From Metallyticus violacea (taxonomy: Eukaryota; Arthropoda; Insecta; Mantodea; Metallyticidae), in the NCBI GenBank assembly GCA_030762175.1, contig CM060846.1, positions 183,698,041 to 183,762,040 of the forward strand: 64,000 bases of DNA, in the 5' to 3' direction. Every line of letters starts with the position of its first letter. Position 1 is the stretch's first letter. The translations under genes were made by a program, and so were the position numbers. The notes beneath the pieces were generated by a model. That model was not told the DNA's origin and ran no database searches. It saw nothing but the letters and a program-made list of their open reading frames with translations. Positions 1 through 9,970 of the stretch are shown piece after piece.

Positions 1-530
1 CGCCGACAGCTCGGAGTGTTAGGCTGCAGTTTAGAGGATGAGGAAGACCCATCAAGTGACATGGAATTTTCACAAGAAGTTTGGGATAGTAGGATCCCAA
101 AAGTTAAGAATGGCAAGGAACTATTTATAGGTAACATGGAAGTGTCACGAGGTTGATGGCAGGAGTTCATCAACAGGTGGGTTTCAGGGGGACGCCCTTG
201 ACCACAATTTGGGGTCATATGAAATGTATGCCATGTGTGTAGAGTTAAAGGGAAGCATAGGCATATCTCTAGTGAACTCAGGGGCCCAAGTATCACTAGT
301 CAAAGAGGTCTCATTAGTGAAGTTCAATACCCAAAGTAAAATCTGTATACAGATTCTGGGTATAAGTGGAAGCAACGATAAAATGATGGATATAGTTGTG
401 TTAACATTGAATAACTGCGTAAGTCCAGTAAATGGTAATTGTTACATGGTTGAGCAACTACCAAGATATCTTGGTGTAATTTTAGGACATGATTGGCTTT
501 TGGAAAAAAAGTAAGTTTTAGTTAAAAAGA
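1..530 (+). pseudogene. gag end and retroviral-type aspartic protease remnant
   Basis: Positions 1-170 read in frame as an acidic, gag-like tail that begins RRQLGVLGCSLEDEEDPSSD and ends at a stop. The next reading frame (209-514, about 101 residues) contains LVNSGAQVSLV, which corresponds to the flap and active-site loop of a pepsin-type retroviral protease. The family motif is D-S/T-G-A, so the catalytic Asp is Asn here. ILGHDWL near residue 94 matches the conserved C-terminal helix region (usually GxD/NxL). The frame closes about 100 bp before the RT piece. The active-site change and the stops make it non-functional. The family call is good; the exact gag boundary is uncertain. Confidence 0.65.
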
Positions 531-613
531 TATCTGTACCACCCTAAAGCGAGATTGTAATTCAATTTCCTACAAGTGATGGAACAGAGAAACAACTAAT
601 ACTGCCAGATTTA

Positions 614-982
614 ATGTGTGTTTCAAGTTTAACGAAAAAGGATTATACTTTCGTTTGTCTATTAATAAATATTTCAAATGAAACTTTAATAGTGAAGTCA
701 GAAGCAGAATTAAAGAAACCTCCTACCCGATTTAATAGGCTAGAAGCACAATCATATGTTCAGTCAGGACAAAGAATAAAATTGTTGATTGAAAATTTAA
801 GATTAGATCATGTAACAAAGGGAGTCAAAGAATTAAGAAAATTTTGCACAGAGTTTAGTGATATATTTAAATTACCAGGTGATAAATTAACTATTGCGAC
901 AGCAGCTGTGCATGTTATACCAGCACTCTCTATTCCAAAATGGAGAGCGATACAGTTAAAGCATTATCGATTAGCAGAGTAG
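614..982 (+). pseudogene. Pol fragment: protease-RT linker and start of reverse transcriptase
   Basis: An open frame of about 122 residues contains EFSDIFKLPGDKLT, the conserved gypsy/errantivirus stretch just before the RT fingers. It is followed by a VHVIPA segment, where family members have an H-x-I-P substrate-loop motif. It stops at 980-982. The next recognisable protein, about 40 bp downstream, is already the integrase zinc-binding region. RT palm (YxDD), RNase H and connection are therefore absent. I see no RT motif in any frame between them, so an internal deletion of well over 1 kb is the simplest explanation. Confidence 0.7.
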
Positions 983-1009
983 AAATACAAATAAACCCCC
1001 GAAAGAATT

Positions 1010-1750
1010 AAATTATGCACCTTGTGGCCGTAGAATAGTACAAGATATAACATAATATGCAAAAATATGTAAAATCTGTCAAGTCAATAAGGACAGTAAA
1101 CATAGCATGAAACAACAAACTAGAAATTACAGACATACAAGACAAACCTTGGATGAAAATCCATCTTGACATAAGTAGAACCGTTGTCCCAAACAGAAAA
1201 CGAAATATTATATATTTTGACATGTCAATATAATATAATTGAATATATAAAAAGGGTGCCTATATCAGTAGAAGTCACTGAAATTTTTGTAAACAAAGCA
1301 ATATTAATATACGGTATTTCAAACTCAGTAGTGACAGATCAGGGAACAAATTTCATCTCTGATATGTTTAAAAGAATTTGCAAGTTTTTTAATATTGAAA
1401 GTATAAACACAATCACATTTCACTCTGAGAGCGATGGTGCACTATAGAGAACACACCTAAGTGACCTATTTACGTTTTACCGAAAATGACGGATTGGGAT
1501 AAATGGTTGCCCTTCGCGAGTTTTGCATACAATACCACACCTCACCGTGTCACAAAATTCGCCTTATGAAGTATTTACTTGGAGAAAAATGTTATATTCT
1601 AGGGATTTTGCCTATGACCCTTCAACCCTTATACAATCATGATGATATTGTAAGATATATAAAATTCAAAATGCATGATTGTCATGTATTAAATAGAGAA
1701 AGAAGACAAAAGTTTAAAGAAAAAAATTAGGAAAGGACCAAGCCCATCAT
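1010..1750 (+). pseudogene. Gypsy-type integrase remnant
   Basis: Integrase motifs appear across shifting frames. Around 1,055-1,110 there is KICKICQVNKDSKHS, the CxxC half of the HHCC zinc-binding domain. Around 1,320-1,440 there is VVTDQGTNFISDMF, the second catalytic Asp region of the DDE core, then a frame reading TITFHSESDGALE, which corresponds to the stretch containing the catalytic Glu. The 1,503-1,730 frame (about 75 residues) continues with the core end (YHTSPCHKIRLMKYLLGEK, shifted) and a basic C-terminal tail (NRERRQKFKEKN). At least three frameshifts or stops break the gene. Role in the family: inserting the cDNA into host DNA. Confidence 0.7.
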
Positions 1751-1903
1751 GTCAAACTTAAAGAAAAACATCTAGTTCTTTTACAGATAGAGAAAATAAG
1801 CAAATTAGAACCCATGTGGAAAGATTCATATTAAATTAAAGAAGTAAAAAACAATGCAATTATTGAAGAACTGGGAAAAAGAAAACTTCAGAATGAATGA
1901 ACA

Positions 1904-2174
1904 GTGATTAACGCCCGTTTCTGCTACAGAGGCAATAGAGGCGATGGACACATGCTACATGAGATCAAATAATAAATTGGGAAAGGGTTTATTTTTTAAG
2001 GAAGGAAACGTTTCAGGCCTAAGTATAGTGTACATCCTCGGCATTTGCCATTTATGAGGACTGAGGAAAACCTGGAGAAAACCTCAGTCAGGGAGGACGG
2101 TCCTGGCGGGATTCGAACCCCAGACCTCCCGCTCACAAGTCCGCGCCTTAACTACCTCGGCCACCCGTGGCGGT
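1904..2174 (-). repeat. SINE family 1 (tRNA-headed), copy 1
   Basis: The reverse complement starts with a tRNA-like head (ACCGCCACGGGTGGCCGAGG, degenerate A box, then a GGGTTCGAATCCCGCCAGGA B box) followed by the family body (CTCATAAATGGCAAATGCC..., ...GGCCTGAAACGTTTCC) and ends at the conserved AACGGGCGTTAA tail. It lies between the integrase and env pieces of the provirus and so is younger than that element. Confidence 0.85.
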
Positions 2175-2265
2175 TAGAAAACATCAGGAGCAGAACCAGT
2201 CAATAGATTAAAACCTTATTTTTCTTCCCTTATAGGGGAAGGAAAGGAAATATAAGGGCTTATGG

Positions 2266-2948
2266 ATGATGGATATTGGCATAGTAGTATTTTGGTGGTG
2301 GAAGCCAGTAGAAGCACAAGAAGTACAGCTATTACAGTCACAAACAGGAATTCATTTTGATGTGGTAGGAATCATTTCCTTTTATACAATACAACGGAAA
2401 GTAGTGAGTTATTTAAATTTAGAACCGACACAGGATCTGTGGAAATAGACTAAAGACCACCAAAGGTCAGTAGCAGAACATTGTAATAAATTGGCAACAA
2501 AAGAATAACGTCATTTGAGAGATTGTGGTAAATTGCAGCATATATGAAATTTAAAGTCCGGTATATCGAAAACTTAGAATCTGGTAGGCGAGTACCTAAT
2601 AGATTCATAAAATTCATTCTTAACTGGAAGATTACCAAGATAAAAAAAATAAATTTTATTGATAACATTGGCAAAATATTGTTTGGTACGTTATCACAGT
2701 CTGATGCACATATTTCTAGTTCAGAGAAGGAACAGACGGAATTTTTGCACATTCTAAAAATGAATATAACGGTAATGAAATGTACTTTAGGCTCAGATAA
2801 TCTTACCATTCAAAAAGTAAATCAAAACAAATTTATGTTGAAAGATAGTGTAATTAAATTATCCAATAATTATACATCTAATAAGATACAAGTAAAAGAG
2901 GAGATGGAAAATGTTAATAAAATAACTGAACAAATTAGAGCTATCTAA
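2266..2948 (+). pseudogene. env: Envelope (Env/F-like) remnant, N-terminal and central part
   Basis: Two open frames (2,266-2,448 and 2,544-2,948) resemble the insect errantivirus envelope, a relative of the baculovirus F fusion protein. The first includes GIHFDVVGIISFYT followed by VVSYLNLEP, which fits the N-terminal strand pair of that family. The second contains INFIDNIGKILFGTLSQSDA, which matches the conserved G-x-I-x-K-x-L-F-G-T-L-x-x-x-D-A stretch after the furin site; the basic cleavage site itself is not recognisable. It ends in a heptad-rich stretch (VKEEMENVNKITEQIRAI). Stops and a frameshift separate the parts. The role in the family is membrane fusion. This copy is broken, and its C-terminal parts lie at 3,880-4,215 and 5,905-6,085. 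Confidence 0.65.
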
Positions 2949-3400
2949 AGAGGTTTAAACTAATTTGCACTTTTGTTAGATGCTTTGGTTCCAAGCAATG
3001 CACATTAAAACCAGAGTTTATCACAATAGAGAAAATTTAGTAGATAAGGGAAACTCAAAAACTACCAAATGAACTGGATCAACCTTCCTTTCCCTTTTCT
3101 GAACTACAGAAAAGTATACACACATATTCTTACAAACAGTATTTGGTTTATGTATCAGAAATTCCTCTCATCTCATCAACAATCTATCACCTCTATAAGA
3201 TCCTTCCCTTCCCTGTAAAGAAAGAAAAGAAATGTACTTTAAGTTAAAATAAAGAATAAACATTTAGTGACACCATTAGGCAATATTATGAAAAAAGTAT
3301 CAGTAAATAAGTTGGGTGTTTTCAACCAAATAAATTACAATGTGTGCAGAAGAAAAACATCCTAATTTATACATACGAGTTTATACTGGAGGATGGCTGT

Positions 3401-3687
3401 TTTTTTTTATTAATAGTGTTTAATGTCCGTTTTTACTACTAAGGCACCACAAGCGGTGGACACTGGTGATACACGAAATGAAATGATAAACTGGGAAAGG
3501 ATTTTTTTTTAAGGAAGGAAACGTTACAGGCCTGAGTTTAGAGTACCTTCCCGGCATTTGCCAGTTATAAGGACTGAGGAAAACCTAGAAAAAACCTCAG
3601 CCAGGGAGGACGGTCCTGGCGAGATTCGAACCCCAGACCTCCCAATCACGAGTCGGCACCTTAACGACCTCGGCCACTCTTGGCGGC
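3401..3687 (-). repeat. SINE family 1, copy 2
   Basis: Same body and head as copy 1, in reverse orientation: a T-run then AGTGTTTAATGTCCG at the left (3' tail) and CGGCCACTCTTGGCGG at the right (tRNA-like head). It carries an intact-looking B box (GGGGTTCGAATCTCGCCAGG on the minus strand). It is inserted inside the env region of the provirus. Confidence 0.85.
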
Positions 3688-3879
3688 TGGGAGGGCTGTG
3701 GTGAAGCTACATTACTCCATCCTTCTGCTGTTGCAATGCCTTATAATTGTGAAATAAGATAACCAAGTTACTAAAGCTTTCTGGATACCACTTTATTTGA
3801 GTAACCAATGGTTGTTTGTAGCACTACACACAATCAAACTGACAAGTAACAACTGAAAAAGAAGGTAAATCGATGTTTT

Positions 3880-4215
3880 GCAAAGCTATTTAGCACACAT
3901 AATTCATGACATGAACGCTCTAATAAGCAACATTACCACCGATATCTCACCCAGTGCGAAACTAAATGTTGATTGTTGTATAGCATTAGAAAAAAATGTT
4001 TGCATCTTAAGATGTCATTGCTACATTTAATATCATTTTCTGACGATTTAAGACTGGCCAGTATCAAAGTGAATAAAGTTATCAAGTTAATCAAGGAGCA
4101 AGAGAGTAAGAACTTCTTTCATTTATACAGTTATAGCAGGGGGTTCTGTAGCTGCAATTGTAATTACACTTGTATGTTTTTTATGTTGCTGTTGTTGTTA
4201 TAACCACAAAACATT
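3880..4215 (+). pseudogene. env: Envelope remnant: membrane-proximal region and transmembrane segment
   Basis: After the SINE a frame resumes with LASIKVNKVIKLIKEQESKN (ectodomain end). A shifted frame then reads AIVITLVCFLCCC-like hydrophobic codons (4,140-4,200), consistent with a single C-terminal membrane anchor followed by a Cys-rich start of the cytoplasmic tail. The order after the fusion-peptide region and before the tail at 5,905-6,085 supports assignment to the same envelope gene. The exact frame changes within the anchor show decay. The call is from position and character more than from strict motif identity. Confidence 0.5.
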
Positions 4216-4382
4216 TAAGTGAATGAATGAGTGCATTTGTTCAAATTAACATAAATTATATTAATTTGGAAATGTTCTCAAGGGTCTACCGAACCATACG
4301 TGACTTTTATAATACACAAAAAGTACATTACTTAAATAAATAAGTAAATAAGTTATACCTTCATTGCTTAACGTAGTTAAAT

Positions 4383-4393
4383 AAATAATAATA

Positions 4394-4432
<39 letters not shown>
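4383..4432 (+). repeat. (AAT)n microsatellite
   Basis: About 15 AAT units with one interruption, in the env region of the provirus. Confidence 0.95.
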
Positions 4433-4539
4433 TTAGCTTAATATAAATATCCAGAAGATAGAAACCTTTCCCCTTGTCAGTAGAATAAGTGAACACAATA
4501 TCATCTATAAATGCATTTTAATTCAGTATAGCTTCCCTC

Positions 4540-5870
4540 GCCCCTCCCCCTGGTTCTGAGCCTTTTTAGGTCTGAGTTGTTCACCTTCGGCATGAATTAT
4601 CCCGCCTGTTCCTCATCCTTGTCTGCCGGCAGAGCCCAGCATGCCCCCTTACCTTCTGTTAGAGTCAGTAAAGGAAGGCGACAAACACTTTTTTCTCAAA
4701 ACCTCAATGCTGCTACAGTTCGCTAGGATGTGCCACCATGATTCTTCCTCTACGCAAAAAGGGAAATCACTCAACCCATTTATCTGAGATTCTGACCTGC
4801 CGCCATGTTCCAAGCCTAAACTACACGAGTCCCTGTTTAATGAGTTTGGCCCGTGTGTTAATGTGCAGCTACATTCCCCACCCAGATTTCAACCCCGTTG
4901 GCACTTACAACGAGATCTTCCCACATTGCACGATTGTATGCTGCCTGTCTATATCGTTCAGACGGTTCCCCTTCCTGCATACAGTTCTCCTGTTACCTTG
5001 GTCTGCTATCCAAATGTTTCCGTATCCGACGGTACCTAACCACTTTCTCACTTTGAAGGCCCTTCCAATCTAAGCTGCTTCTTGAAGAGGATTAAAGATT
5101 GATCTCCGAGAATAATTAAAGATTGATCTCCCAGAATAATTTTCGGCCAATTTTCAGACAATATTTCACCGCTCTAATTTTACATTCTATTGTCTCACCA
5201 TGAGCCCCAAATTCCCTTTTAATTTCACAGTTCGCCGTACCTCTCCCTACCCCAAATTCCCTTTAGAAACAACGCGTTCTCTCCTGATCTAGATTCTCCG
5301 TTTGCTTCCAGCCCCAGATTTCTGCGCTATATGTCATAGTGGATCTGACCAGAGCCCCGTAGACGGATACCAGTAAACCTACTGGTAAGTCTGGAATTTT
5401 GCTACGTATCCGGATAGTCCTTTGGCCTTCATCCCGCCTTGTGTTTCACTGTGTCAATGTGCTTCGTACACTATCCGTTCTTTGTAAATATTAGTCCTAG
5501 GTACACGAAGTTCTTAACATTAACTAAGGCATGTCCTCCTTAAGTCCAAGTCTCTTGCCTGCTATAGACTGCTCCGTTCTGGAAACTTATTGCCTTCCTT
5601 TACTTGCGTTAATTATAAATGGCCATTCTTCGCAATAAGCCCGCAGTCTGTTAAGTCCCCGCTGCTATCCGTTAATCGTCGTTGAACATAGCACCATGTC
5701 ATCTGCATATAAAATCGCCGGCACCTGAAAATCACCTTGCACGGGTGGCTCTATACTCTCCTGTGCCAATACGTCCACTAGTCGTCTATAAACAGATTAA
5801 ATAGTGAAGGTGACAGAATAAAGTCCTGTCTCACTCTCCTCTCGCTCCGAAAACTATCCCATACTATATT
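4540..5870 (-). pseudogene. LINE reverse transcriptase remnant (non-LTR retrotransposon)
   Basis: Read on the minus strand, 5,860-5,790 gives ERRVRQDFILSPSLFNLFI, the non-LTR RT motif G-V-R-Q-G-x-x-L-S-P-x-L-F-N-x-F. 5,725-5,690 gives ILYADDMVL, the RT palm catalytic YADD. Downstream pieces (5,640-4,600) resemble the thumb and post-RT region, with several stops. It breaks the env gene of the surrounding provirus between the membrane anchor and the tail, so it inserted after the provirus. Small internal tandem duplications are visible (ATTAAAGATTGATCTCC at 5,091 and 5,114). The LINE clade is not clear to me. Confidence 0.7.
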
Positions 5871-5904
5871 TCAGAACATTTATGGTTAAACATTCACAAC
5901 CATG

Positions 5905-6085
5905 CAACAAATAATAAGGTAGTTTATTCCAAAACTTCTAAATCAGTAGAACCTAAACCCAAATATTGATATAAAATTGATGCAATTGAATTATATAAGA
6001 GCCCAAAACTAGAAATAGAATTAGAGCCTTCGTTAGGATTAAGCAAATGTGATCCTTCGTGCAAAATATTTTCCAAAAGGGGAGG
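5905..6085 (+). pseudogene. env: Envelope cytoplasmic tail remnant
   Basis: A frame runs from about 5,915 to 6,098 with one in-frame TGA and reads as a charged tail (IDAIELYKSPKLEIELEPS, then CKIFSKRGG), ending over the polypurine tract, as errantivirus env genes often do. No database match was possible. The assignment rests on position directly before the polypurine tract and LTR. Confidence 0.4.
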
Positions 6086-6088
6086 GGT
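6074..6088 (+). promoter_or_regulatory. Polypurine tract (plus-strand primer) of the provirus
   Basis: AAAAGGGGAGGGG immediately precedes TGTAAT, the start of the inferred 3' LTR. In LTR retroelements this RNase H-resistant tract primes plus-strand DNA. Confidence 0.6.
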
Positions 6089-6731
6089 TGTAATAATATG
6101 ATTTAATAAGAGGATACAATAAGAAGTGCTCAGTTTTATTAGTAATAAGAAGTAATTAGGTTTATTTTTAATACTAAACGTGTGATATAGTGAGATATAG
6201 TACGTTTGGCAGGTGTGTGTGTATTCACATTTGTGAATAAGGGTGTATAAGGATTACTCAGATGTAAATTAGTTAGTAAATACACTTAAAGAAGGATACC
6301 AAGGATAAAAATGCCCCTCGTAATAACAATTGTGGCAGATGTGTGTAAAGGTGAATTGTTTACCAAACAGACCTAAAGTACGATGCAACAGTAATAATTC
6401 AAACCGCTTATGTTGCGCCTGTTTGATCCAGTTGGCGTGCTTGTATTTTAGATATAACTCCAGCCAGGACAAGGGCGACAAGAGAAGGAGATTGTAGACC
6501 AGCTACGCAGGTTGTTGCGAGTTCTGATTGACTGTTGTTTCTTTTCTTCACTGGACTTGACTGACTGAATCTCTTAGAAGCCCGGAGCACCGTGCATTTC
6601 CTGAGTATACGACTTAGCTCCGCCCCCGTAATAGAATTTTTCTCACTCAATTTCGCCACCAGAGATCGAGTAGGAAAGTTTTAACGACAACAACATATCT
6701 CCAAGCTCAATCTCCGTCGAGCAACATTACA
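6089..6731 (+). repeat. Probable 3' LTR (643 bp)
   Basis: The block begins TGTAATAATATG right after the polypurine tract and ends ...AACATTACA, so its termini form the short inverted repeat TGTAAT/ATTACA expected for an LTR. It has no sustained coding frame on the sense strand. The 5' partner LTR would lie left of the window, so the boundary cannot be confirmed by identity. The open frames on its minus strand look fortuitous. Confidence 0.6.
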
Positions 6732-7139
6732 AGATGGCAAAGTTACTCTACAAGTACATTCTTAAGATATGCATGCTAGGGTTAGCTACTATTTTTTACG
6801 CCAAGCCGATATCTGCTTAATGATAGGACAACATGCTCGTTTTATTGCATTTTCAATAACGTTTCACCGGGTCCATCCCCGGTGGTGGTGGTGGTGGTAT
6901 TTTCCATTGGAGTGGAAACGCTTTATGCGCACCAGTAAGCTGGCAGTGTGGGATTCCCATATAGTGTACCCGCTAAAATCCCTCCAAATATATCTTGCAG
7001 CACTACGGAATTACTTGTCAGTGTTGCTTCGCAATACAACAGCATTTATCTTTCTCGTCGTTTTGATGAGTGTTTATCATCTCCTGAATAATTATTCATT
7101 TCTTTTTATTTTGTAACATTTCTCCTATTATGTTTTCCA
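6732..7139. other. Non-coding stretch with GGT repeat
   Basis: No coding evidence. It contains a (GGT)6 run at 6,883-6,900 and may include the 3' untranslated part of the minus-strand LINE that follows. Confidence 0.4.
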
Positions 7140-8160
7140 CCGTGGTCTTTACCAATTTGTCTCGCACTTTTTGTATGGTTTCTTTCCAATATGTATAGTA
7201 TGTCCAGGTGTGTCCCTTTCTCCACAGTATGTACAATTTTTATTGTTCACTATTTTCATTTTGTATAAATGTGTTTTAAAATGACCATGTGCTGATAGAA
7301 ATACAGTCATATTGTATCGAATTTCTCCATGTTTCCTTTTAACACGTGGTTCTATTTCAGGCATTCATCTCTTTGTCAATCAGCCGTCCCGGTTTTTAAT
7401 TCCCATTCCTGCTGCCATGTTTTCATCGCGTTTTCCTTTCTTTTTTCCTTTGACCGTCTTTATTTATTTTATTTCTATATGTACATTGTTTACCTAATAG
7501 GTGTATGGGTCTAATCCCCGCTATCGCCTGTACCTAGTAGAAACCGTTCTATAGGCACTGGCATCGGCTATTCTTATCGCGATCTTTCGCTTACCCTCTC
7601 AATTATTCTCCTGTATGAGCTTTCCAGACAGACGAACCATATCGTCCTCCAATGTTTGGCATTAGCCATCCCAGTGCTCCTATTATTTTTTCCGCTTTGC
7701 CAGCCACGAATTTTATATGAGTACACAAACGCATATTATATCCGATTTGGATGCCTAAGGACTTTAGATGTCTTTCGGACCTCATTTCTATGTCGTCAAA
7801 TCTTTAGTGCTCTTCTGCCTTCTAGGATAGTTATTTTTGTTTTCTTGGTAACTAGCCGTAATTATTTTTGGAGCATCTATATTTCATCCTTGCTCATGGA
7901 CATTTGTATTATTTCTTTCAAACACTCTTTAGTTTTGTCACATACTATTAGCGCCAAATCATCAGCATAAATAGTTCCTGTCGGTAATTCCTCATTTAAT
8001 ACCACATCATAATACAGATTCCACATTGTAGGTTCGAGGGCCAATCCTTGTGGTACTCCACAGCTTATATCCAGCTGTGTGTTTTCCCCTATCAATATTT
8101 ATCTGTCTTTTAAATAACTATAAATAAGTCTTATTAAGTATGGCACTACTTTCCTTTTTT
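7140..8160 (-). pseudogene. R1-like LINE remnant: RT palm to CCHC tail
   Basis: On the minus strand, from right to left: CGVPQGLALEPTMWNLYYD (8,060-8,000; RT motif G-V-P-Q-G-S-x-L-G-P-x-L-W-N), then TIYADDLALIV (7,970; catalytic YADD), then SLGIQIGYNMRLCTHI and KAEKIIGALGWLMPNIGG (7,750-7,640; R1-type post-RT signature), and at 7,300-7,150 CTYCGERDTPGHT, the C-x2-C-x-H tail zinc motif of this group. Stops and frameshifts separate these parts. The 5' side stops at the large TAG/TAA array. The product of an intact copy would be the ORF2 protein carrying out target-primed reverse transcription. Confidence 0.8.
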
Positions 8161-8169
8161 AATTCATTT

Positions 8170-9306
8170 ACTATGCCTACTCATGTGGTAATAGTAGCGG
8201 TGGTCGTGGTCCTGGTCATGGTCGCGGTGGTGGTAATAGTAGTAGTATTCGTATTAGTAGTAGTAGTAGTGTAGTAGTAACAGTAGTAGTAGTAACAGTA
8301 GTAGTAGTAATAGTAGTAGTAATAGTAATAGTAGTAATAGTAATAGTATTAGTAACAGTAGTAGTAGTAATAGTAGTAGTAATAATAGTAGTAATAGTAA
8401 TAGTATTAGTAACAGTAGTAGTAGTAATAGTAATAGTAGTACTAATAGTAATAGTAGTAATAGTAATAGTATTAGTAACAGTAGTAGTAATAGTAGTAGT
8501 TGCAATAGTAATAGTAGTAGTAATAGTAATAGTAGTAGTAACAGTAGTAGTAGTAGTAATAGTAATAGTAGTAGTAATAGTAATAGTATTAGTAACAGTA
8601 GTAGTAGTAATAGTAGTAGTAGTAATAGTAATAGTAGTAGTAATAGTAATAGTAGTAGTAGTAGTAGTAGTAGTAGTAACAGTAGTAGTAGTAGTAATAG
8701 TAGTAGTAATAGTAATAGTAGTAGTAGTAGTAGTAACAGTAGTAGTAGTAGTAGTAATAGTAATAGTAATAGTAGTAGTAATAGTAATAGTAGTAGTAGT
8801 AGTAACAGTAGTAGTAGTAATAGTAATAGTAGTAGTAATAGTAATAGTAGTAGTAGTAGTAGTAACAGTAGTAGTAGTAGTAATAGTAGTAGTAATAGTA
8901 ATAGTAGTAGTAGTAGTAGTAACAGTAGTAGTAGTAGTAGTAGTAATAGTAATAGTAATAGTAGTAGTAATAGTAATAGTAGTAGTAGTAGTAACAGTAG
9001 TAGTAGTAATAGTAATAAGAGTAGTAGTAATAGTAATAGTAATAGTAATAGTAATAGTAGTAGTAGTAACAGTAGTAGTAGTAATAGTAATAGTATTAGT
9101 AACAGTAGTAGTAGTAATAGTAGTAGTAGTAATAGTAATAGTAATAGTAATAGTAATAGTAGTAGTAATAGTAATAGTAGTAGTAGTAGTAATAGTAATA
9201 GTAGTAGTAATAGTAATAGTAGTAGTAGTAGTAGTAACAGTAGTAGTAGTAATAGTAATAAGAGTAGTAGTAATAGTAATAGTAATAGTAATAGTAGTAG
9301 TAGCAG
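8170..9306. repeat. Very long TAG/TAA trinucleotide array (about 1.1 kb)
   Basis: Almost every triplet is TAG or TAA with scattered CAG and ATT changes. Longer blocks recur (for example AGTATTAGTAACAGTAGTAG), giving higher-order periodicity. It is bounded on both sides by minus-strand LINE fragments. It is not coding: the poly-Leu frame on the minus strand is a by-product of the repeat. Confidence 0.97.
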
Positions 9307-9309
9307 TAT

Positions 9310-9970
9310 TTATTATTCCAATTTAATTAGGTATACATATATTGCACACCACAGTCGCAAGACCGTTCATGCTCTTGTAAATTACTTCATTTCTAAATGT
9401 AATATTTTACTAATATAAGAAACCAACAAAATTCATAAGAACGCACACACAGACATGAAACAAACATACATAAAATAATTCTGATATTCATATAAACTCT
9501 TCGTGTTATTTATATGCAATGTTTACAGAAATGTCGTGTCCCTAAAAGTACGTATTCCATTTAAGAAGATGCCTAGACACACAGCCAGTTTTGCCTATAT
9601 ACAATTAAGTCCCAACATGTTAGCCTCCCCCTACTGGAAGTCAAAAATAAATCAGAAATTTTATTCTGGCTTCTTCTCTCTGTGTACACTTAACCAAAAT
9701 GTGTGCCCAGTCTTCCAGTTCCGCGCATAATGGGCAAATCACCTGCCATCACGTCAACAACATTCGTAGCTTCCAGCTTCCCAGTCCAAGCCAAGTTTGA
9801 TGCCTATCTCCATAATATACGTCTCTCTATCCTATCTAATTTTTATTTCGCTCTGCAGGTTCAGAGATGACATCCGCATGTATCGAACTTCTATTTCCTG
9901 CATGTTTATGTTAAACAGGCGACTTTTGACTTTTTTCAATACGCTATATCTGTTTTCAATACTCCTGTAA
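9310..9970 (-). pseudogene. LINE 3' coding tail (CCHC motif), different copy from 7,140-8,160
   Basis: On the minus strand, 9,740-9,690 reads CPLCAELEDWAHILVKC, a clean C-x2-C-x7-H-x4-C motif typical of the C-terminal zinc finger of I/R1-group LINE ORF2 proteins. Upstream (9,905-9,760) is EVRYMRMSSLNLQSEIKIR and KLGLDWEAGS, fitting the region just before that finger. Downstream, the tail decays through stops to about 9,310, where the trinucleotide array begins. No RT is attached, so this is a 5'-truncated insertion, the usual outcome of LINE retrotransposition. Confidence 0.6.

Larger units (their letters stand above)
1..6731 (+). mobile_element. Errantivirus-like (env-bearing gypsy) LTR provirus, decayed
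   Basis: This span holds the pieces of one LTR retroelement in the expected order: gag end, aspartic protease, start of reverse transcriptase, integrase, envelope, polypurine tract and a probable 3' LTR. The 5' end lies outside the window. Nearly all of RT and RNase H is missing. SINEs (1,904-2,174 and 3,401-3,687), a minus-strand LINE (4,540-5,870) and an AAT microsatellite interrupt it. The family call rests on gypsy-type protease and integrase motifs plus an insect-errantivirus-type Env with a fusion-peptide-adjacent motif and a C-terminal membrane segment. It is a broken fossil that cannot encode a working virus. Treating all pieces as one element is an inference from order and strand. 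Confidence 0.75.

Noticed and set aside
4738..5073. 111-codon + strand frame
   Set aside because: Complement of the minus-strand LINE remnant.
7312..7514. Phe/Ser-rich + strand frames
   Set aside because: Complement of the R1-like LINE tail.
8254..8505. Minus-strand 83-codon poly-Leu frame
   Set aside because: It is only the trinucleotide array read as codons.
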